The notes: a model not told the origin generated them from the letters alone. A stretch of 64,000 bases of DNA from Streptomyces sp. NBS 14/10 (GCF_002224125.1 NZ_NCSM01000013.1:65396-129395), one strand, 5' to 3'. Counted from the stretch's first letter, positions 44,242 to 54,199 are shown. Made by a program: numbers and translations.

Positions 44242-44967
44242 CTAGCCCCGGGTTTGCACCGCCTCCTCCACCCGGATGCCCAGCCGGGCCGCGAGCGCCG
44301 GAGCCAGGTCGAGCAGCTGCGGCGGGCTGATCACCGCGCCCGCCAGATGCTCCATACCCCGCGCGATGTCCAGCTCCGTGACCGCGCGCAGATCGACGTC
44401 CGTCATCCGCGCCTGGGTGAAGTCCGCCCCGCGCAGCACACAGTCCACGAACTCGACCCGCTCCAGCACCGCCCCGCCGAAGTCCGCCTCCGCCAGCACA
44501 CACCCCTCGAAGACGACGTCCGTGAGCCGCGCCGTCCGCAGATTCAGATAGTCGATCTTCCCGCCGCGGACCAGCACCCGCTCCAGCACCGCCCCGTGCA
44601 GCTGGACCCCGCCCAGCCGGGCGTCCACCAGCTCCACATCCCGCAGCCGCGCCTCCGAGACATCGGCGCCCACGCCCCGCACGCCCTCCAGCACACAGTC
44701 GAGGAACCTGGCCCGGGACAGCCGGGCCTCGTCGAATGCGCAGCGGCGGAACCCGCAGTCCAGGAAGCGCGCACCGCCCGCCCGCTGCCCGGCGAAGTCC
44801 AGGTCGGCGAAGTCCAGCCCGTCGTAGTCCCCCTCCGGCTCCAGCTCCCCGCCCTCGTAAGGCCGCAGCTCGGGCAGCACCACCTCCGGCCGCCGCGCCG
44901 CCCGCACCGCGCCCGCCGCCCCGCTCCTGCCGCGCCCCGCCATACCCGCTCCGTCCCGTCCTGCCAT
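44242..44967 (-). CDS. Pentapeptide-repeat protein
   Basis: 241 residues. From about residue 55 to 215 the chain follows the A(D/N)LxX pentapeptide rhythm (GLDFADLDFAGQRAGGARFL, then VELVDARLGGVQLHGAVLE and VEFVDCVLRGADFTQARM), which forms a right-handed quadrilateral beta-helix. A basic Ala/Arg/Gly leader precedes it. Function not predictable; some relatives mimic DNA or protect gyrase. ATG 44967 is chosen; ATG 44991 is possible. Confidence 0.82.
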   Translation of the reverse strand: MAGRDGAGMAGRGRSGAAGAVRAARRPEVVLPELRPYEGGELEPEGDYDGLDFADLDFAGQRAGGARFLDCGFRRCAFDEARLSRARFLDCVLEGVRGVGADVSEARLRDVELVDARLGGVQLHGAVLERVLVRGGKIDYLNLRTARLTDVVFEGCVLAEADFGGAVLERVEFVDCVLRGADFTQARMTDVDLRAVTELDIARGMEHLAGAVISPPQLLDLAPALAARLGIRVEEAVQTRG

Positions 44968-45101
44968 GGCCCGCTCTATCCCGCCCTCCATCGTGAACCA
45001 CGCCACTGACAACGGCCCGATGTCACGTCTCGCCGCGCCGCCTCGTCGTACCCGTGAAACGCGATCCGCCCTGGGTCGCAGTACGGGAAGGAGTGCTGCC
45101 C

Positions 45102-46289
45102 ATGCGCCGTATCACCGTCGTCGGCGGCGGTCTGGCCGGTCTCACCGCGGCCATCGCCGCCGCCGAGGCAGGAGCCGTGGTGACCCTGCACGAGGCCCAC
45201 CACTCACTCGGCGGCCGCGCCCGCACCGCCCCCGCCCCGTACCGCGTCAACGAAGGCCCGCACGCCTTCTACGCGGGCGGGCCGCACTGGGCGTGGCTGA
45301 AGCAGCGCGGGCTGGCGGGCCCGCTCGCTCACCTCTCGCCCCTGGAGGCCGCCCGGCTGCGCTTCCACCGCGACGGGCGGCTGCGCCGCGTGCCGCCGGC
45401 CGCCATGATCAGGCTGCTGCGGGCCAAACGGGCGCCGGTCGACGCCGACTTCACCACCTGGGCGACGGGCGTCGTCGGCGCGGCCGGGGCCCGCGCGGCT
45501 GCCAACTACGTCGGCGTCGCCACCTTCCACCACGCCCCCGGGGAGCTGTCGGCCGCCTTCGTCCAGGAGCGGTTCCGGCGCTCCGCCAAGGTGCCGCCCG
45601 AGGCCCGCTATCCGCGCGGCGGCTGGGGCGCGGTCGTCGAGCGGATGGCCGACCACGCCTGGAAGCTCGGCGTACGGCTCGAAACCGGCTCCCGGGTGGA
45701 CACGCTGCCCACCGACCAGGGCCCGGTGATCGTCGCGACCGCCCTGCCCACCGCCCGCGCGCTGCTCGGCGACGCCTCGCTCACCTGGGACAGCGGCCGT
45801 ACGGTCCTGGTCGATCTGGCCGTACGCACCCGGCGCGGCGACGCGTTCGCCGTCTCCGACCTCGACTCCCCCGGCTGGGTCGAACGCTTCACGGCCCAGG
45901 ACCCCTCGCTGGCCCCGCCCGGCGAGCAACTGCTCCAGGGCCAGGTGCCCATCGGCCCGGACGAGACCAGGGCCGACGGCCTCGCCCGCGCCGAACACCT
46001 GCTGGACCTGGGCTTTCCGGGCTGGCGCGAGCGTACGGTCTTCCGCCGGGTGGCCCTGGCGACCGGGCGTACGGGGGCGGTGGACGCGCCCGGCACCACC
46101 TGGCGGGACCGGCCGGCGATCCACCGGGGCGACGGGGTGTATCTGGCGGGGGACCAGGTGGCGGCGCCGGGGGTGCTCTGCGAGGTGTCGTTCAACAGCG
46201 CGCTCACAGCGGCCACGCTCGCGCTCGGCGGGCGGGTCGGGGACGCCCCCGCCGCCGCGTCGGGGGGCGCTTCGGGGGCGCCTCGGTGA
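45102..46289 (+). CDS. FAD-dependent NAD(P)-binding oxidoreductase, phytoene-desaturase-like
   Basis: 395 residues from ATG 45102, with AAGGAG 8 bases upstream. The Rossmann motif VVGGGLAGLTAAIAAAEAG (residues 5-23) is followed by LGGRART, and the C-terminal FAD signature YLAGDQVAAPGVLCEVSFNSAL. The overall pattern is that of the CrtI/amine-oxidase superfamily. No carotenoid genes are adjacent; substrate unknown. The C-terminus ends in a low-complexity Gly/Ala tail. Confidence 0.85.
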   Translation: MRRITVVGGGLAGLTAAIAAAEAGAVVTLHEAHHSLGGRARTAPAPYRVNEGPHAFYAGGPHWAWLKQRGLAGPLAHLSPLEAARLRFHRDGRLRRVPPAAMIRLLRAKRAPVDADFTTWATGVVGAAGARAAANYVGVATFHHAPGELSAAFVQERFRRSAKVPPEARYPRGGWGAVVERMADHAWKLGVRLETGSRVDTLPTDQGPVIVATALPTARALLGDASLTWDSGRTVLVDLAVRTRRGDAFAVSDLDSPGWVERFTAQDPSLAPPGEQLLQGQVPIGPDETRADGLARAEHLLDLGFPGWRERTVFRRVALATGRTGAVDAPGTTWRDRPAIHRGDGVYLAGDQVAAPGVLCEVSFNSALTAATLALGGRVGDAPAAASGGASGAPR

Positions 46290-46325
46290 CCGCCGTCACG
46301 CCCGGGCGCGGCCCAACGCCCCTTG

Positions 46326-46345
46326 ACCTGAACTTTGGTTGAGGT
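46326..46345. promoter_or_regulatory. MerR-type operator/promoter
   Basis: ACCTGAAC-TTTG-GTTGAGGT is a 20-bp inverted repeat with one mismatched pair, in the ACCTnAAC-N4-GTTnAGGT form bound by MerR-family regulators. A -35 (TTGACC, 46323-46328) overlaps its left edge, as in MerR promoters. No MerR gene lies nearby in this window. Confidence 0.6.
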
Positions 46346-46391
46346 TGGAGGGTGGCCGTACGACAGCCCCACCGGCCCAGGGAGAACACCC

Positions 46392-47402
46392 ATGTACGCC
46401 ATCCGCCTGCACGCCTTCGGCCCCGCCGAGAACCTGAGCTACGAGAAGACCGACGATCCGGTGCCGGGACCGGGCGAGGTCCGGATCGCGGTCGCCGCGG
46501 CCGGGGTCCATCTGCTCGACACCGCCCTGCGCGCGGGCCGGACCACCGCCACCCACGCCGCGCCCGAACTGCCGACCATCCCCGGCCGCGAGGTCGCGGG
46601 CACGGTCGAGGCGCTGGGCGAGGGCACCGACCCGGCGTGGCTCGGCAAGCGCGTGGTCGCCCACCTCGGGATGGTGCCCGGCGGCTACGCCGAACTGGCC
46701 GTGGTCGCCGCCGGGAAGCTGCACGAGGTGCCCGCGAACCTGGACGAGGCGCAGGCCGTCGCCATGATCGGCACCGGCAGGACCACGATGGGGATCCTGC
46801 AGTTCGCCGAGCTGACCGCCGACGACGTCGCCGTCGTCACCTCGGCGGCGGGCGGGATCGGCCAGCTCCTGGTGCAGTACGCGGGGCATGCGGGCGCCAC
46901 GGTCGTGGCCCTGGCGGGCGGCCCCGAGAAGGTGGCGCGGGTACGTGAACTGGGCGCCGACATCGCCGTCGACTACACGGACCCGGGCTGGCCGGACCAG
47001 GCCCGGGCGGCCCTCGGCGGCCGGACCGCGACCGTGCTGTTCGACGGCGTCGGCGGGGAGCCCGGCCGCGCGGGCGTGGATCTGCTCGGCCCCGGCGGCC
47101 GTCACCTCGTCTTCGGCTGGTCCTCGGGCGGGCTGCTCACCGGCGGTGGCGGCCCGCTGGAGTTCAGCGAGGAGGAGTTGACGGCCCGCGGCATCACCTC
47201 GCAGGTCGTGCTCGGCCCGCCGATGCTGGCGAAGGCCGGCGGACCGGACCCGATCCGCACGCTGGAGGAGCGCTCCATGGCCGAGGCCGCGGCCGGCCGT
47301 CTCGTCCCGGGAGTGCACCGCTTCCCCCTCGCCGAGGCGGCGGCCGCCCACCGGGCCCTGGAGACGCGCGCCACGACGGGCAAGGTCGTCCTGGTGCCGT
47401 AG
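46392..47402 (+). CDS. Zinc-type alcohol dehydrogenase-like / quinone oxidoreductase
   Basis: 336 residues of the MDR superfamily in the zinc-free QOR form: VAAAGVHLLDTALRAG without Cys zinc ligands, IPGREVAGTVEALGEG, VTSAAGGIGQLLVQYAGHAGA (NADPH site; written here in part) and the C-terminal TTGKVVLVP. It likely reduces quinones or enals with NADPH. GGGAGA precedes ATG 46392. The MerR-type operator suggests induction by an electrophile or redox signal. Confidence 0.85.
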   Translation: MYAIRLHAFGPAENLSYEKTDDPVPGPGEVRIAVAAAGVHLLDTALRAGRTTATHAAPELPTIPGREVAGTVEALGEGTDPAWLGKRVVAHLGMVPGGYAELAVVAAGKLHEVPANLDEAQAVAMIGTGRTTMGILQFAELTADDVAVVTSAAGGIGQLLVQYAGHAGATVVALAGGPEKVARVRELGADIAVDYTDPGWPDQARAALGGRTATVLFDGVGGEPGRAGVDLLGPGGRHLVFGWSSGGLLTGGGGPLEFSEEELTARGITSQVVLGPPMLAKAGGPDPIRTLEERSMAEAAAGRLVPGVHRFPLAEAAAAHRALETRATTGKVVLVP

Positions 47403-47451
47403 CCCTCCCGGCGCCGTACCCCCCCCGGCGCCGCCATCAGACCGGGCCCAC

Positions 47452-47516
47452 GGGGCCGGTGCCGCTGCACGAGGGGAGAGCGGGACCGGCCCCGGGCCCC
47501 CTCCGGCACCGGCCCC
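47452..47516. terminator. Long hairpin between converging genes
   Basis: 13-bp perfect stem (47452-47464 with 47504-47516) around a 39-base loop. The stem is well formed but the loop is large. Confidence 0.45.
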
Positions 47517-47530
47517 TGCGGTAACCGCCC

Positions 47531-48667
47531 TCAGGCCACGACCCGCAGCTCCCGGGCCGTGTTGTTCAACCGGCGCCCGCCCGTCTCCGTGCACGTCACG
47601 ATGTCCTCGATACGCACCCCGAACCGCCCCGGCAGATAGATCCCCGGCTCGATCGAGAAGCACATCCCCGGCACCAGCGGCAGCTGCTCGCCCTCCGCCA
47701 TATAGGGCGGCTCATGCGTCGTGACGCCGATGCCGTGGCCGGTGCGGTGGATGAAGTACTCGCCGTAGCCCGCCTCGCTGATCACCTGGCGCGCCACCCG
47801 GTCGATGTCCTGGCAGGCCGCCCCCGGCCGGACCGCCTCGAACGCCGCCTGCTGCGCCTCGCGCACGATGTCGTGGACCTTGCGCTCTTCCTTCGTCGGC
47901 TCGCCGACGTGCACCGTACGCGTGGTGTCGGAGCCGTAGCCGTCCTTGAGGCCACCGAAGTCCAGCACCACCATGTCGCCTTCCTCGATCACCCGCTCCC
48001 CGGCCTCGTGGTGCGGGTTGGCGCCGTTGGGGCCCGAGCCCACGACCGTGAAGTCGACCTGGCTGTGGCCGTACCGCAGCAGCAGCGCGCTGAGGTCGGC
48101 GGCGATATCGCGCTCCCGCCGCCCGGCGAAGCGGACCTGCACGATCTCCTCGTACGCCGCGTCGGCCGCCGCCCCCGCGGACGCGAGCCGCTGCACCTCG
48201 TGGGTGTCCTTGACCGCGCGCAGCATGGGCAGCGCCTCGCCGATCGCGGAGTAGGAGGTGTCCGGCAGAACGCGCTGGAGGCCGAGCAGGTGGACGGCCC
48301 AGGTCTCGTCGGAGATCCCGTAACGGCCGCGCGGCGGCAGCATGTCCGCCGCCGTCCGGTACGGGTCGCCGCCGTCGGTCCAGCCGGTCACCTCGGTCGC
48401 GCCCACGCCGGTCGCGGCCAGCGCGTCCGGCCGCTCCAGCAGGGGCACCAGGAGCCGGGGCGTCTGCCCCGGGACGACCATCAGGGCGGTGAGGCGCTCG
48501 GTCTCCGCCGGGGGGCGGTAACCGCACAGATGGACCATGTCCGGGCCGGGGGTGACCACCAGCCCGGCCAGCCCGGCGTCGGCGGCCGTGCGGGCCGCCC
48601 GGGACATCCGGGCGGTGTAGTCCTCAAGGGTCATGGGGGCGAGCTGCTGCTCAGCGGGCGTCGGCAT
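47531..48667 (-). CDS. M24-family aminopeptidase (Xaa-Pro type)
   Basis: 378 residues. A creatinase-like N-terminal domain (about 15-140) is followed by the pita-bread domain with five metal ligands in VVLDFGG (Asp), GYGSDTTRT (Asp), HRTGHGIG (His), SIEPGIY (Glu) and VRIEDI (Glu). It probably trims N-terminal residues before proline. ATG 48667 is chosen, GTG 48673 is also possible. The IclR gene lies 70 bases upstream on the same strand. Confidence 0.9.
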   Translation of the reverse strand: MPTPAEQQLAPMTLEDYTARMSRAARTAADAGLAGLVVTPGPDMVHLCGYRPPAETERLTALMVVPGQTPRLLVPLLERPDALAATGVGATEVTGWTDGGDPYRTAADMLPPRGRYGISDETWAVHLLGLQRVLPDTSYSAIGEALPMLRAVKDTHEVQRLASAGAAADAAYEEIVQVRFAGRRERDIAADLSALLLRYGHSQVDFTVVGSGPNGANPHHEAGERVIEEGDMVVLDFGGLKDGYGSDTTRTVHVGEPTKEERKVHDIVREAQQAAFEAVRPGAACQDIDRVARQVISEAGYGEYFIHRTGHGIGVTTHEPPYMAEGEQLPLVPGMCFSIEPGIYLPGRFGVRIEDIVTCTETGGRRLNNTARELRVVA

Positions 48668-48737
48668 GCGCACAGCATCCCGCAGCGGTGGCCGCCCCGC
48701 GACAGGGGCCGCCCCGCGGCTGGGGGCGGCCCCGGCG

Positions 48738-49616
48738 TCAGCGCTGGAACCCGCTGCCGAGCCGTACCGCCGCGTCGATCACCGCGCTGCCGTAGACCCG
48801 GCCCGGGGTGTTGGACATCCGCCCGATGGGCCCGGAGATCGACAGCGCGGCGACCACCCGGCCGCCGGGGCCGCGCACCGGGGCCGCCACCGCGGCTATC
48901 CCGTGCTCCCGCCCGCCGACGCTCTGGGCCCAGCCCTGGCGCCGTACGCCGGAGAGCGTGGCGGCGGTGAACTGGGCGCCGCGCAGCCCCTCGTAAAGAT
49001 CCTCGGGCCGCTCCCAGGCCAGCAGCACCTGGGAGACGGGGCCGGCGTTCATCGGCAGGGCGGCGCCGACCGGCACCCGGTCCTGTGCGACCGGGTTGCC
49101 GACCACCGCGGCCTCGGCGACGCAGATACGCATATAGCCGCGGCGCCGGTACAGCCGGGCGCTGGCGCCGGTCACATCGCGCAACTCGCCCAGCACGGGC
49201 TCCGCCGTCGTCGCCAGATGGTCCCGACAGGCTTCCAGGGCCATCAGCCCGAGCCTCGGCCCCAGGATGAAGCGGCCCTGCGCGTCCCGGGCGAGCAGCC
49301 GCAGCCGCTCCAGGGCGAGCACCAGCCGGTGCACGGTGGGGCGTTTGAGGCCGGTGGCGGAGACCAGCCTGGCCAGGGAGGCCGGGCCCGCTTCCAGGAC
49401 ACCGAGCAGCAGCGATGCCTTGTCGAGCACACCCACCCCGCTCAGCAACTGCTCCGGGGAGCTCCGGTCCGGGGAGCTCCGGTCTGGAGAGGTCCGGGCT
49501 GGAGATATCCGTTCCGGAGTCATCCTTTCCGGAGCGGCGGGGACAGCAGGAACCGTGTTTCCCCGAGTCGTGTTCCGGTGACTCGTCACCAACATTTCGG
49601 GAGTTGAAATAGTCAT
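48738..49616 (-). CDS. IclR-family regulator with repeat-bearing N-terminus
   Basis: 292 residues. An IclR HTH (about 58-118, ASLARLVSATGLKRPTVHRL) and the IclR effector domain (135-290; VGAALPMNAGP, GGREHGIAAVAAPV, ALSISGP) are typical. The first 57 residues carry a pentapeptide repeat (PERIS, PARTS, PDRSS, PDRSS, PEQLL), encoded by a 15-bp DNA repeat at about 49450-49530. AAGGAGG precedes ATG 49616, so the repeat is translated. Likely regulates the M24 gene downstream. Confidence 0.88.
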   Translation of the reverse strand: MTISTPEMLVTSHRNTTRGNTVPAVPAAPERMTPERISPARTSPDRSSPDRSSPEQLLSGVGVLDKASLLLGVLEAGPASLARLVSATGLKRPTVHRLVLALERLRLLARDAQGRFILGPRLGLMALEACRDHLATTAEPVLGELRDVTGASARLYRRRGYMRICVAEAAVVGNPVAQDRVPVGAALPMNAGPVSQVLLAWERPEDLYEGLRGAQFTAATLSGVRRQGWAQSVGGREHGIAAVAAPVRGPGGRVVAALSISGPIGRMSNTPGRVYGSAVIDAAVRLGSGFQR

Positions 49617-49790
49617 AAGAGTGCCTCCTTGTCGGGCCGGTCACTCCCATGCGCCAGGACCGTCCGCAACTACGGCTTTCGTCAGGTCAGTTCATCATGT
49701 CTAGCCGGACGCCCAGAGCACCCGCAACGCGCCTACAGGAAGCTGCCAGCACCTCAACCGGCCACGGTCGCCGCCTCCTGCGCCACCGGC

Positions 49791-50717
49791 TCAGCGCCGG
49801 GGGGGTGTGACCGGCAGTAGTCCCAGCTCAGCGGCGCGCACCCCGGCCTGGAAGCGGGAGCTCGCACCCAGCAGGGCCATGATCTCGGCGACATAGCGGC
49901 GATAGGTGCGCACCGAGACCGACAGTTCGCGCGCGGCGACCTCGTCGGTGACGCCGAGTCTCAGCCACTCCAGGATCGGCCGCACCATCTCCATCCGGGG
50001 GTGGTCGCCGAAGTCGACTCGCTCGTTCACCGCCACCGCATTGCGCCAGATGCCGTCGAAGAGGGTCTGCAGGGTCTCGATGACCCCCGGGTCGCGGATG
50101 GCGGAGGCCCGGCGGCCGACCGCGGAGTCGGCGCACACCAGCGCGGCGCGGCCGTCGACGATGAACGCGGCGAGCAGCGGAATCCGGGCGACCCGGACCT
50201 CCAGATGCCGCCGGTCCCTGGCGTGCCGTCGCACAAAATTCCAGTCGAGTGAGTTCTGGGCGCACAGAACACGTGTTCTCACGTCCTCGCCGCCGGAGCG
50301 GAGCCATTCGCTCAGTACGGAATGCAGCGCACCGACATGCGCGGCCTCCGCCGCGAGCACCACGTCGACATTCCCGCCGGCCTCCCGGATCAGCTCTTCG
50401 GCGGCCGTTCGAATTTCTTCCTCGTCCGTTTCCACCGCCGCGACCCAGGAGTTCCCCCGCGGTCGCCCGGCGCCCTGGTCGGCCGCGGATTCGGCCGCCC
50501 CGGAATCACCGGAACCGGATTGGCCGGCCCCGGATTGGCCGGCCGCGGATTGGCCAGAGCCGGAATCACCGGCCCCGGAATCGCCGACGACGGATTCGGC
50601 AGCCGCGGCTGATGCGGCGACCGTGGATGCTATGAGCGCGCGTACCGCCAGGAGTTCCTGGGCGATGGCCTGGTCGGCCAGCTCGTTTTCGACGCCGCCC
50701 TCCTCGTGCCCGGCCAC
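49791..50717 (-). CDS. LuxR-type HTH regulator, second of a coupled pair
   Basis: 308 residues from GTG 50717, one base after the stop of the paralogue upstream. The C-terminal HTH (LRLGVTDEVAARELSVSVRTYRRYVAEI, split at ARE; about 245-275) is followed by MALLGASSRFQAGVRAAELGLL. The N-terminal part resembles the PLD-like sensor half of actinomycete regulators of this type. A Gly/Ser/Gln pentapeptide-repeat linker (about 45-85, GAGDSGSGQSAAGQSGAGQS) separates helices near the start. No accepted function. Confidence 0.8.
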   Translation of the reverse strand: MAGHEEGGVENELADQAIAQELLAVRALIASTVAASAAAAESVVGDSGAGDSGSGQSAAGQSGAGQSGSGDSGAAESAADQGAGRPRGNSWVAAVETDEEEIRTAAEELIREAGGNVDVVLAAEAAHVGALHSVLSEWLRSGGEDVRTRVLCAQNSLDWNFVRRHARDRRHLEVRVARIPLLAAFIVDGRAALVCADSAVGRRASAIRDPGVIETLQTLFDGIWRNAVAVNERVDFGDHPRMEMVRPILEWLRLGVTDEVAARELSVSVRTYRRYVAEIMALLGASSRFQAGVRAAELGLLPVTPPRR

Positions 50718-50718
50718 G

Positions 50719-51459
50719 TCAGTCGACGTCCGACAACAGCCCCAGTTCGACGGCGCGCACCCCGGCCTGGAAGCGGGAGTTGGCCCCGACGTCACGCATG
50801 ATCGCCGCGACATGGCGGCGGTACGTGCGCAGCGAGACCCTGATCTGGCGCGCCGCCACATCGTCCGTGTGACCCTCGCGCAGGCGCTCCAGGATCATCC
50901 GTACCGAGTCCGAGCGCAGCCGGTCGGCCAGGCGCTGGTGCTCGTCAAGCGGCATCGCGCTGCCCCAGGCCCCGGCGAACATCAGGTCCAGCGCGCGGAC
51001 CGAGGCGGGGTCGTAGTTGAAGGTCGCGTACCGGCCGCCGCGTTCGCCGCCCGACCGGCCGAAGGCGGCCCTGCCGTCGGCGATCACGGTCCCCTGCAGA
51101 TCCACGTCCGCGACCCGGAGCTCATAGCCCAGCGGGCCGCGCCGCGCGGCGGCGAGGATGCCGAGCGGGGCCAGGACCTGCGGGGCGCAGAGCACCCGTA
51201 CGGTGACCCCGGTGCCCGCGACGGCGGTGAACCGGCCCATCTGCGGGAGGATCGGTTTGGCCCGCTCGAAGGTGCCGGGCACGATCAGACTGATGCTGTG
51301 CCGGGCGCGCGACAGGAGCTGCCCGATGGCCTGTCTGACGGCGGGGCCGTCGGTGGCCAGCACCATCGGCGGGGACTGGGCCGGGGCGCCGAGCATGGAC
51401 GCCGCCGGCTCTTCCTTTGTATTGGACGTGGACAGTTTGGACATGGACAGTTCAGCCAT
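50719..51459 (-). CDS. LuxR-type HTH regulator, first of a coupled pair
   Basis: 246 residues from ATG 51459, with GGGGGAG close upstream. The C-terminal HTH (LREGHTDDVAARQIRVSLRTYRR, split at ARQ; then HVAAIMRDVGANSRFQAGVRAVELGLL) is nearly the same as in the downstream gene, and the N-terminal half (ISLIVPGTFERAKP, VRVLCAPQVLAPLG) is a PLD-like fold without HKD motifs. The pair arose by duplication. A candidate promoter is at 51746-51775. Confidence 0.8.
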   Translation of the reverse strand: MAELSMSKLSTSNTKEEPAASMLGAPAQSPPMVLATDGPAVRQAIGQLLSRARHSISLIVPGTFERAKPILPQMGRFTAVAGTGVTVRVLCAPQVLAPLGILAAARRGPLGYELRVADVDLQGTVIADGRAAFGRSGGERGGRYATFNYDPASVRALDLMFAGAWGSAMPLDEHQRLADRLRSDSVRMILERLREGHTDDVAARQIRVSLRTYRRHVAAIMRDVGANSRFQAGVRAVELGLLSDVD

Positions 51460-51745
51460 GACTCCCCCATGCGGCACACGACCCGTCCGTCGCATACCCG
51501 TCGGTTGCTGCCGACCGTCCCAAGTCACCAAGAACGGCCGCGAAGGCGATCGGCGGCCACCCCGTAATTGAATCCGCAATGACACAGCCGCCGATCAGAA
51601 TCACGAACTTCCGCATCACGAACTTCCGCGCCACCGTTACCCACCGGTTCTCAACCCTCGCGTAGCCCTTCTTCCCCGCGGTCGAGAAGCCCGTGTCCAG
51701 TAGGTGGATTGTGGCTGGAAAGGCCGTACAAGGCCCTGCGGCGCG

Positions 51746-51775
51746 AGATTAGTTCGCCCTCAGCAAGCCAGTCAA
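51746..51775 (-). promoter_or_regulatory. Candidate housekeeping promoter of the LuxR-type pair
   Basis: Reading leftward: -35 TTGACT (51770-51775), an 18-base spacer, -10 TAATCT (51746-51751), a HrdB-type arrangement. The start site would be about 280 bases before the first gene. The rest of 51460-52029 is unusually AT-rich for this chromosome and holds no gene I can support. Confidence 0.45.
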
Positions 51776-52029
51776 CGCACTACAGTTGGTAAAGATCAAG
51801 CAAAATCGCCCACTTTTGTGCCGCTTATGCTTAGCGCCACGGCGCGGCAGCCACGGGATTGTCAACAAGCTGCACTCCGACCCGGAAACTCCACCCCAGG
51901 TGACCCCACTCCGAATGCGCAGCGCACTCGGAGGGCAACGGTGGGCGATCACGCGGGGGCGCGGCTGGCAATTTGTTGACAGCCGGGAAGGGAACCCGGA
52001 GCACGGGATGGGTGCGAGAGGCGAGACGA

Positions 52030-52061
52030 ACGGCCCTCCGTGGTCCGCCACGAAGGGCCGT
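52030..52061 (-). terminator. Terminator of the tRNA-Thr gene
   Basis: 8-bp stem (52030-52037 with 52054-52061), one mismatch, then a 5-bp stem (CGTGG/CCACG) and a 4-nt loop, 10 bases past the tRNA 3' end. Confidence 0.7.
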
Positions 52062-52071
52062 GCGCTCGCGG

Positions 52072-52144
52072 AGCCGACTGTCGGGCTCGAACCGACGACC
52101 TTCGCTTTACAAGAGCGGTGCTCTACCAGCTGAGCTAAGTCGGC
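52072..52144 (-). tRNA. tRNA-Thr (anticodon UGU)
   Basis: A 73-nt cloverleaf: acceptor GCCGACT/AGTCGGC, D-arm with AGCTCAGCTGGTAGAGC, anticodon loop TTGTAAA (anticodon TGT), T-arm GTCGGTTCGAGCCCGAC, discriminator T. No CCA is encoded. Confidence 0.95.
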
Positions 52145-52272
52145 GCGTCCCCAGCAGTGTACCCACGCCGGAGGGGTGATCCGTTCGAAATTCTCCGCTC
52201 GCCCAAAGTTTGGTCAGCTCAGGTAGAGACAGGGAGCCCCACTCCGAGTTAAGGTCGCGGCCAGTCCGCGGA

Positions 52273-52288
52273 AGTGGACTAGACCCCT
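52273..52288. promoter_or_regulatory. dre site (DasR operator) upstream of msiK
   Basis: AGTGGACTAGACCCCT matches the DasR consensus at 14 of 16 positions and is almost the same as the nagK site (24979). It is 54 bases before the msiK start. Confidence 0.75.
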
Positions 52289-52341
52289 GCCTTTACTCGG
52301 ATCGTCCGGCACGTTCCTGCCGGTGAAGGGACCAGATCAGC

Positions 52342-53478
<1,137 letters not shown>

Positions 53479-53500
53479 CCGTCTGAGCCGATTGAGCGCG

Positions 53501-53532
53501 TGAGCGACTGAGCGACTGAGCGACTGAGCGCG
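53501..53532. repeat. 8-bp tandem repeat after msiK
   Basis: TGAGCGAC three times then TGAGCGCG, in the 3' flank of msiK before its terminator. Confidence 0.8.
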
Positions 53533-53553
53533 CGACAATCTGATTGACTCCAC

Positions 53554-53591
53554 GGCGCCGTCCGTCCGCCTCTGTGCGGGCGGGCGGCGCC
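53554..53591. terminator. msiK terminator
   Basis: 16-bp stem (53554-53569 with 53576-53591) with two G-U pairs and a 6-nt loop, followed by TGTTGCTGT. Confidence 0.7.
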
Positions 53592-53779
53592 TGTTGCTGT
53601 ATCGACAAATATCCCGACAGATAAATCTCTTCGCATACCGGGCATATCACCCCAACCCGTCAAGGCCCGCCCACTTCTCCGCCGTATCGGGTCCCCCAAA
53701 ACGGTGACTAAATGTCGCCAAATCATCGCTCCTCGCTACGATCGCCGCGTACCGCAGTCAAGAACCGCGAGGAACGTCC

Positions 53780-54199
53780 TTGAACACCGCAGCCCGCCGT
53801 ATCGGCAGAACTCTCGCCCTCGTCCTCCCCGTCGTCCTCGTCCTCTCCGGGACGCTCGCCGTCACCCGCGTCCCGTGGGCATCCCCGGCGGCCGAGTCAC
53901 AGATCCTCACCGCCTCCTCCGACAAGGCATCCACCCGCGCCGCCCACCGCGCCCCGCACGAGGCGCTGCGCGACCGGCTGCTCGCCGAACTCCAGGAGAA
54001 GGACCCGGGCGTGGCCCTCACCCATCTCCAAGTCGCCACATCCGAACGGCCCTCACTGGCCAGGCACTGCGCCTCCATCGCCCGTGCGCTCGGCCGCGCC
54101 GCGGTCGCCAAGTACGGCGGCACGGACCGCGCCCAGGCCTACTCCCGTCCGGTCTGCGACACCTCGTACGCGACCGGCGTCACCCGGGCCCGCCGCTGA
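53780..54199 (+). CDS. Small secreted or membrane-anchored protein
   Basis: 139 residues from TTG 53780, with GAGGAA about 7 bases upstream. An N-terminal hydrophobic helix (about residues 10-28) acts as signal or anchor. The mature part contains LLAELQEKDPGVALTHLQ, ARHCASIARALGRAAVAKYG and SRPVCDTSYATGV; the two cysteines may form a disulphide. I do not recognise the family. The next gene starts 44 bases downstream. Confidence 0.65.
   Translation: MNTAARRIGRTLALVLPVVLVLSGTLAVTRVPWASPAAESQILTASSDKASTRAAHRAPHEALRDRLLAELQEKDPGVALTHLQVATSERPSLARHCASIARALGRAAVAKYGGTDRAQAYSRPVCDTSYATGVTRARR

Noticed and set aside
42614..45001. 795-codon leftward open frame across four plus- and minus-strand genes
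   Set aside because: It crosses mscR, the MBL gene and the pentapeptide gene in wrong frames; low-complexity Gly/Ala/Arg content.
53501..53532. CRISPR-like array
   Set aside because: Units are 8 bp with no spacers; a simple tandem repeat.
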